DNA of 54,038 nt from Cyanothece sp. BG0011 (GTDB lineage: Bacteria; Cyanobacteriota; Cyanobacteriia; Cyanobacteriales; Microcystaceae), in the NCBI RefSeq assembly GCF_003013815.1, contig NZ_PRLH01000049.1:1-54038 (forward strand), given 5' to 3'. Position numbers and translations under genes: made by a program. A model generated the notes under the pieces. The model did not search any database. It worked only from the letters and a program-made list of their open reading frames with translations, and was not told where the DNA came from. Below, piece by piece: positions 49,969 to 54,038 of this stretch (the stretch's first letter is position 1; each line of letters begins with the position of its first letter).

Positions 49969-52211
49969 ATGTGGGAAGGGTTAAAACATTTTTTCTGGCA
50001 AACCCGTGGGGTGTGGGTGACAACGCCAACGGTGGCAGGGTTCGTGATACTATTGCGTTTCGCAGGGGTATTACAAGGATGGGAATGGGACCTATTTGAT
50101 TTTTACATGAAATCTCGTCCCCCCGAACCGAATGACCCTCGCATCGCCATTGTCGGTATTAATGAAAATGACTTACATCGACGCAATGAGTCCATTATTA
50201 GCGATGAAGTGTTAGGGAAATTACTCAATAAATTAAAAACCCAAAACCCTCGTGCCATTGGCTTAGATATCTATCGAGACTTACCCGTACCCCCAGGCCA
50301 TGAAACGTTAATGCAAGTATTCGAGACAACCCCTAATCTTGTGGGTATCCAAAAAGTAGCCGGGGAAGTGGGATGGGAAACCGTGGCACCGCCTCCTATT
50401 TTAAAAGAAAAGGGTCAAGTGGGGGCCAATGACCTAATTTTTGATGGCGATAACCGAGTGAGACGGGGGTTAATTTCCTTAGATACTCAAGAAGGGGAAA
50501 CCGTCTATAGTTTTAGTCTGCATCTGGCCTTACATTACCTTAATAAAGAAGGGATCGGCCCAGAAATGATAGAAGGAAGTGAGCAATGGAAACTGGGAAA
50601 AACCCTTTTTTCTCCCCTCACCCCAACGATGGAGGTTATGTTCGCACGGATGCAGGGGGTTATCAACTGTTGATTAATTATCGGGGAGGGAATGGCACCT
50701 TTGAAACTGTTTCAATGACCGATATTCTGGAAAATAAAGTGCCATCGGACTGGGCCAGCGATCGCATTATTATTATTGGTAAAGTGGGCGAAAGTTTTAA
50801 AGACCTCTTTTTTACCCCCTATAGTAGCGGTTTAATCGGCCTACCGGAACCCGTGGCCGGGGCCGAAATTCACGCTAATTTAGTCAGTCAAATCATTAGT
50901 GGGGCCTTAGAGGGTCGTCCTTTATTTAAAACTTGGCCAGACCCCGTAGAATGGCTGTGGATCGTCTTTTGGGCAGGAACGGGGGCCACCCTAACCTGGA
51001 GGTTTCGCTACCAGCAAGGGGCAAAAAACGCCTCCCTGAAGCGATGGGGAATCATTGTCGGGGCCGGCGTTATTTTAATGGGTAGTACCTATCTGGCCTT
51101 CCTTGAGGGGTGGTGGCTTCCCGTTGTTCCGCCCTTTTTGGCCTTTTTGGGGTCAACCATGGCCATCACTGCTTATATTGCCCGTACGGCGGCCGATATT
51201 CGTAAAACCTTTGGTCGTTATTTAACGGATCAAGTGGTGGCCAATTTATTAGAAAATCCTGCCGGTTTATCATTAGGAGGACAACGAAAAAAGATTACTA
51301 TTTTGACTTCAGATTTGCGAGGATTTACGGCAACCTCTGAACGATTACCCCCTGAAGAAGTGGTCAAAATTCTTAACTTTTATTTAGGGAAAATGGCTGA
51401 TGTGATTACAGACTATGAGGGGACAATTGATGAGTTTATGGGGGATGGTATTTTAGTGTTATTTGGGGCGCCCACTTCAAAAAAAAATGATGCAGAGAGA
51501 GCGATCGCTTGTGGGGTTGCTATGCAGTTAGCCATGAAATCCGTTAACGAACAGATGAAACAATGGGAATTACCAGTTTTAGAGATGGGAATTGGTATTA
51601 ATACAGGGGAGGTAGTTGTCGGTAATATTGGCTCGGAAAAACGGACAAAATACGGGGTGGTGGGGTCTCAAGTTAATTTAACCTATCGCGTAGAATCTTA
51701 TACCCTCGGCGGACAAATTTTAATCTCTGAGGCCACGTTAAAAGAAGCAGAATCAATCATTGTTATTGAATCAGAAAAACAAGTAACACCCAAAGGGGTT
51801 AAAGAACCCATTTCTATTTATGAAGTTGGGGGAATTCAGGGAAATTTTAATTTATTTTTAGAGAAAAAAACAGAAATTTTACTTAAAATTCCTCAGCCTT
51901 TATTGCTTGAATACAGTATCTTAGACGGAAAAAATATTGCAGACAATAAATATCAAGGCCAGTTGATAGAATTATCAGAAAATGGGGGAATAATTAATTA
52001 TAATCATAATGATCCTCAAGGGTTTATTTCAGGAATGACTAATATTAAGTGTAATTTATTAAGTACAGAGACCTCCCAATCAGTTAGTGAGGATATTTAT
52101 GCTAAAGTTTTAGAGCAATCTAATAATAATGGAGGGTTTTATATTCGTTTTACTGCTAAACCCCCTCAAGTGACTAAACAACTAGAAGAACTTTATCAAA
52201 GTCTTGTTTAA
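49969..52211 (+). pseudogene. cya2: CHASE2-class III nucleotide cyclase (Cya2-like), frameshifted
   Basis: Two frames, 49969-50673 and 50586-52211, are one gene split by a single-base shift near 50614-50624. The text runs LFSPLTP in one frame and PNDGGYVRTDAGGY in the other. One extra C in a CCCC run restores about 747 aa. The order is a membrane helix, CHASE2 sensor, two or three membrane helices (about 330-400), and the cyclase (TSDLRGFT, DEFMGDGI, KYGVVGSQVNLTYR). A C-terminal PilZ-like segment (GQLIELSENGGII) follows. Both metal Asp and the catalytic Asn/Arg remain. E at the first purine position and G at the second fit guanylate rather than adenylate cyclase. Confidence 0.85.
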
Positions 52212-52275
52212 TGATTTAATTATTATTAGACATTTTATGCTTTCAACACCATTTTAACTTAGTTTATATCCAAGG

Positions 52276-53043
52276 ATGGCTCACTTACTTTTTTTAGGTT
52301 CAGGTTCAGCATTTACCGTCGGGGGTGATAATTTTCATTCTAATATGTTTCTCATTACTGAAACAGGGAAAAAATTATTAATAGATTGTGGTTCTGATCT
52401 TCGTTTTTCTTTGTATAAAGAAGGATTTTCTCATCGAGATATTACCGATATTTATATTAGTCACTTACATTCTGATCATGCTGGAGGGTTAGAATATGTA
52501 GGATTAACCACTAAATTTGATCCCCAATGTGATCAACCGAATTTATATTTAAGTTATGAGATTGCCACTGAGATTTGGGAGCATACCCTATCAGGAGGAA
52601 TGGGATCAGTCGAAGGAGAAATTACCAATTTAGAGAGCTTTTTTAATGTACATTCTATTGATAATAACCGACATTTTGTTTGGGAAACGATTAACTTTGA
52701 ATTAGTAAAAACTATTCATATTAATAACGGAACCTATGTAATGCCAAGCTATGGATTATTTTTTTCAGTTAATAATCAGAAAATTTTTATCACAAGTGAT
52801 ACTCAATTATGTTACGAAAAATTACAGAAATATTATCAAGAAGCAGATATAATTTTTCATGATTGTGAAATCTCAAAGTATCCTACCCCCGTTCATTCTC
52901 ATTATCAACAATTAGTGAAGTTACCTGATAATATTAAACAAAAAATATGGTTATATGGTTATCAACCCAGAGAACTTCCTAATGCAAAAGCAGATGGATT
53001 TTTAGGTTTTGTTAAAAGAGGTGATCAATTTTTAATTAATTAA
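52276..53043 (+). CDS. MBL-fold metallo-hydrolase (RNase Z/AHL-lactonase-like)
   Basis: This 255-aa protein has the metallo-beta-lactamase motif SHLHSDHAGG (H63, H65, D67, H68). The first strand segment is FLGSGSAFTVGG with LLIDCGSDLRFSL, and the later metal or strand residues are TIHINN, ITSDTQ and IIFHDCE. The layout resembles RNase Z or small hydrolases, but the domain is shorter than full RNase Z and its substrate is unknown. There is no signal peptide. The gene lies 64 bp after the cyclase and before a gene remnant. Confidence 0.82.
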   Translation: MAHLLFLGSGSAFTVGGDNFHSNMFLITETGKKLLIDCGSDLRFSLYKEGFSHRDITDIYISHLHSDHAGGLEYVGLTTKFDPQCDQPNLYLSYEIATEIWEHTLSGGMGSVEGEITNLESFFNVHSIDNNRHFVWETINFELVKTIHINNGTYVMPSYGLFFSVNNQKIFITSDTQLCYEKLQKYYQEADIIFHDCEISKYPTPVHSHYQQLVKLPDNIKQKIWLYGYQPRELPNAKADGFLGFVKRGDQFLIN

Positions 53044-53272
53044 TAGTATTCTAAATAAAATCTTTTGGCTCTTAAATTATCCTATTATTAGTTTAGGAAA
53101 GCAAGGCATTTCTATTAATTTAATCCTGCAAATAATCATTACTTTTATCATTGAAGAATTAGAACAACGTCAAAAGCAACTCAGAGAAATGGGTTTAATT
53201 AGTGAAGAAGAAGACGATGTAAATTTAGTTCATTGGATGAAAAAACGATTTTATAAACTGTTTTCTGTTTAA
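53036..53272 (+). pseudogene. Short remnant: membrane segment joined to a charged tail
   Basis: The frame is open from 53036 to the TAA at 53270-53272 but has no usable start until an ATG near the end. It reads FWLLNYPIISLGKQGIS, a hydrophobic helix, then an acidic/basic tail with EELEQRQKQLREMGLIS and MKKRFYKLFSV. The first part resembles the start of MscS-type channel proteins, and the second looks like an ordinary protein C-terminus. An internal deletion joining two ends is the simplest reading. The identity is uncertain. Confidence 0.4.
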
Positions 53273-53288
53273 CTGTGGGGTGTGGATT

Positions 53289-53302
53289 GTCGGGTGTCGG
53301 GT
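53289..53302. repeat. GTCGGGT heptamer, two units
   Basis: Two exact 7-bp units lie in the short spacer between the remnant and the TPR-like gene. They belong with the other heptamer tracts of the window. Confidence 0.5.
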
Positions 53303-53354
53303 ATGGGGAAAAACCATAAGTTTTTATTCCCAACCTCTAACACCGAACTCATAT

Positions 53355-53891
53355 CTAGTTAGAATTAGGATTACTATCAGAAGGGAATAAAGGGTTAGAA
53401 TTTTCTTCAGGATTTAATAGAGGATTGGATTCTTCTTGCGCTTCTGGAATAATGAGGGGAGGGAGTTCTTCAGACTCAGGGTTAGTCCCTTCGGGTTGGT
53501 TAGGAGGGGGGGCCGTTTGAGCTTGTTGTTTAGCTTGTTTCATTTGTTGGAGAATCTCTTGATACTGCTCATTTTCAGGGTCTAAAGCGGTTAATTTTTC
53601 CATTGAGATTAGGGCCTGCTCTAAGTTTCCCTCTTGTGCTTGTGTTACAATAAAGGCCTCTAGAGCTTGCTGTAATCCTTGTTTAGCAGTAGCATTATCC
53701 GGTTCTCTTTCTAGAACTGTCTCATAGCCTTCAATCATAGATTTTAGCCTTTCCTCTGGAGAAACGGCTCCCGAATTAGCTTCAGGAGAAGAAGAAGGAC
53801 TTTGCCGAAAAGAAAAACCCGCAACAGTCATACTGATAAGCAAGGCAAAACCCGATACGATAACGATAATTTTTTGATAGGATTTCTTCAT
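53355..53891 (-). CDS. Membrane-anchored TPR-like protein
   Basis: This 178-aa protein has a basic N-terminus and a hydrophobic helix (about 8-26). A Ser-rich linker leads to two TPR-like helical pairs (about 45-115: MIEGYETVLEREPDNATAKQ and EQALISMEKLTALDPENEQ). The tail is a Pro/Asn/Glu-rich disordered region with repeated NPLL/NPLF. It is probably exported and tethered to the membrane, where it may scaffold other proteins. No specific partner can be named. Confidence 0.72.
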   Translation of the reverse strand: MKKSYQKIIVIVSGFALLISMTVAGFSFRQSPSSSPEANSGAVSPEERLKSMIEGYETVLEREPDNATAKQGLQQALEAFIVTQAQEGNLEQALISMEKLTALDPENEQYQEILQQMKQAKQQAQTAPPPNQPEGTNPESEELPPLIIPEAQEESNPLLNPEENSNPLFPSDSNPNSN

Positions 53892-54023
53892 ATTACTGGT
53901 ATCTATAGCATTTATTGTAAGTTCTTTTAGTGTATCGTATTTCCTTGCGAAAACCGAAAACAGCTAACCGAAAGCATTTGATAAATTTGTGTGTCAAGGC
54001 TTAATTTTGGGAACAATAAAATA

Positions 54024-54038
54024 TATGCAATTAGAACT
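54024..54038 (+). CDS. Possible start of a gene cut by the window end
   Basis: An ATG at 54024 opens a frame (MQLE...) that runs off the window after five codons. GGGAAC at 54009 could be a weak ribosome-binding site. Too little sequence is present to name it, and it may be chance. Confidence 0.2.

Overview
The window reads as a low-GC cyanobacterial chromosome segment. The octamer GCGATCGC (HIP1) recurs throughout, in genes and spacers. Several genes are typical of cyanobacteria: a Cph1-type phytochrome with its Rcp1 partner, a CikA-like kinase with a cyanobacteriochrome GAF domain, the myxol carotenoid genes cruF/cruG, a DUF1400 hydrolase, an XisH/XisI pair, Uma2 (DUF820) proteins and a DUF928 protein. 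The gene set suits a unicellular, Crocosphaera/Cyanothece-like organism, but a species cannot be named from the sequence. No rRNA, tRNA, CRISPR array, transposase or complete mobile element was found.

Layout. Positions 1-2500 hold a partial gene, a sulfotransferase and galE (surface glycan decoration). At 2500-3900 there is an orphan C5 cytosine methyltransferase and a small membrane-anchored protein. A minus-strand run from 9709 down to 3896 reads cikA-like, nanE-like, an RDD membrane protein, cruF, cruG. cobN leaves divergently (9817-13572). A repeat-bearing spacer follows, then Uma2, a LOG/TIGR00725-like protein, sodB and a cysQ-like phosphatase (14-17 kb). On the minus strand come a DUF1400 hydrolase and cobM. 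Next are a GT39-like membrane protein, a type IV pilin-like protein and a secreted helical protein (20-23 kb). A minus-strand trio glgP, ldh, gapN-like (28.2-22.9 kb) links glycogen breakdown to lactate and NADPH.

From 28.6 to 34 kb lie a fatty-acid-hydroxylase/SDR fusion, P-loop kinases (one gluconokinase-like), a coiled-coil protein, a YqeK-type HD hydrolase, a DDD-motif glycosyltransferase-like protein and a second Uma2. Positions 34.2-37.4 kb hold cph1-rcp1 followed by an internally deleted xisH and an intact xisI. From 37.8 to 45.3 kb come two aminotransferases, unknown or possibly truncated surface proteins around a likely rearrangement junction, a small-protein/retropepsin pair between two related HIP1 hairpins, and an MnmD-like methyltransferase. 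From 45.6 kb to the end are a secreted metallophosphoesterase, a glutaminase-STAS-cyclic-nucleotide-binding fusion, a DUF928 protein, a frameshifted CHASE2 nucleotide cyclase whose purine-selecting residues look guanylate-type, an MBL-fold hydrolase, a gene remnant and a TPR-like protein.

Most notable: (1) a possible cGMP pair, the Cya2-like cyclase and the glutaminase-STAS-CNB fusion 1.3 kb apart; (2) the CikA-like kinase with both cyanobacteriochrome cysteines, heading a run with carotenoid genes; (3) the glgP-ldh-gapN fermentation cluster; (4) the xisH deletion next to an intact xisI; (5) a 65-68 bp hairpin repeat family in three copies and another repeat that supplies the 3' end of cobM.
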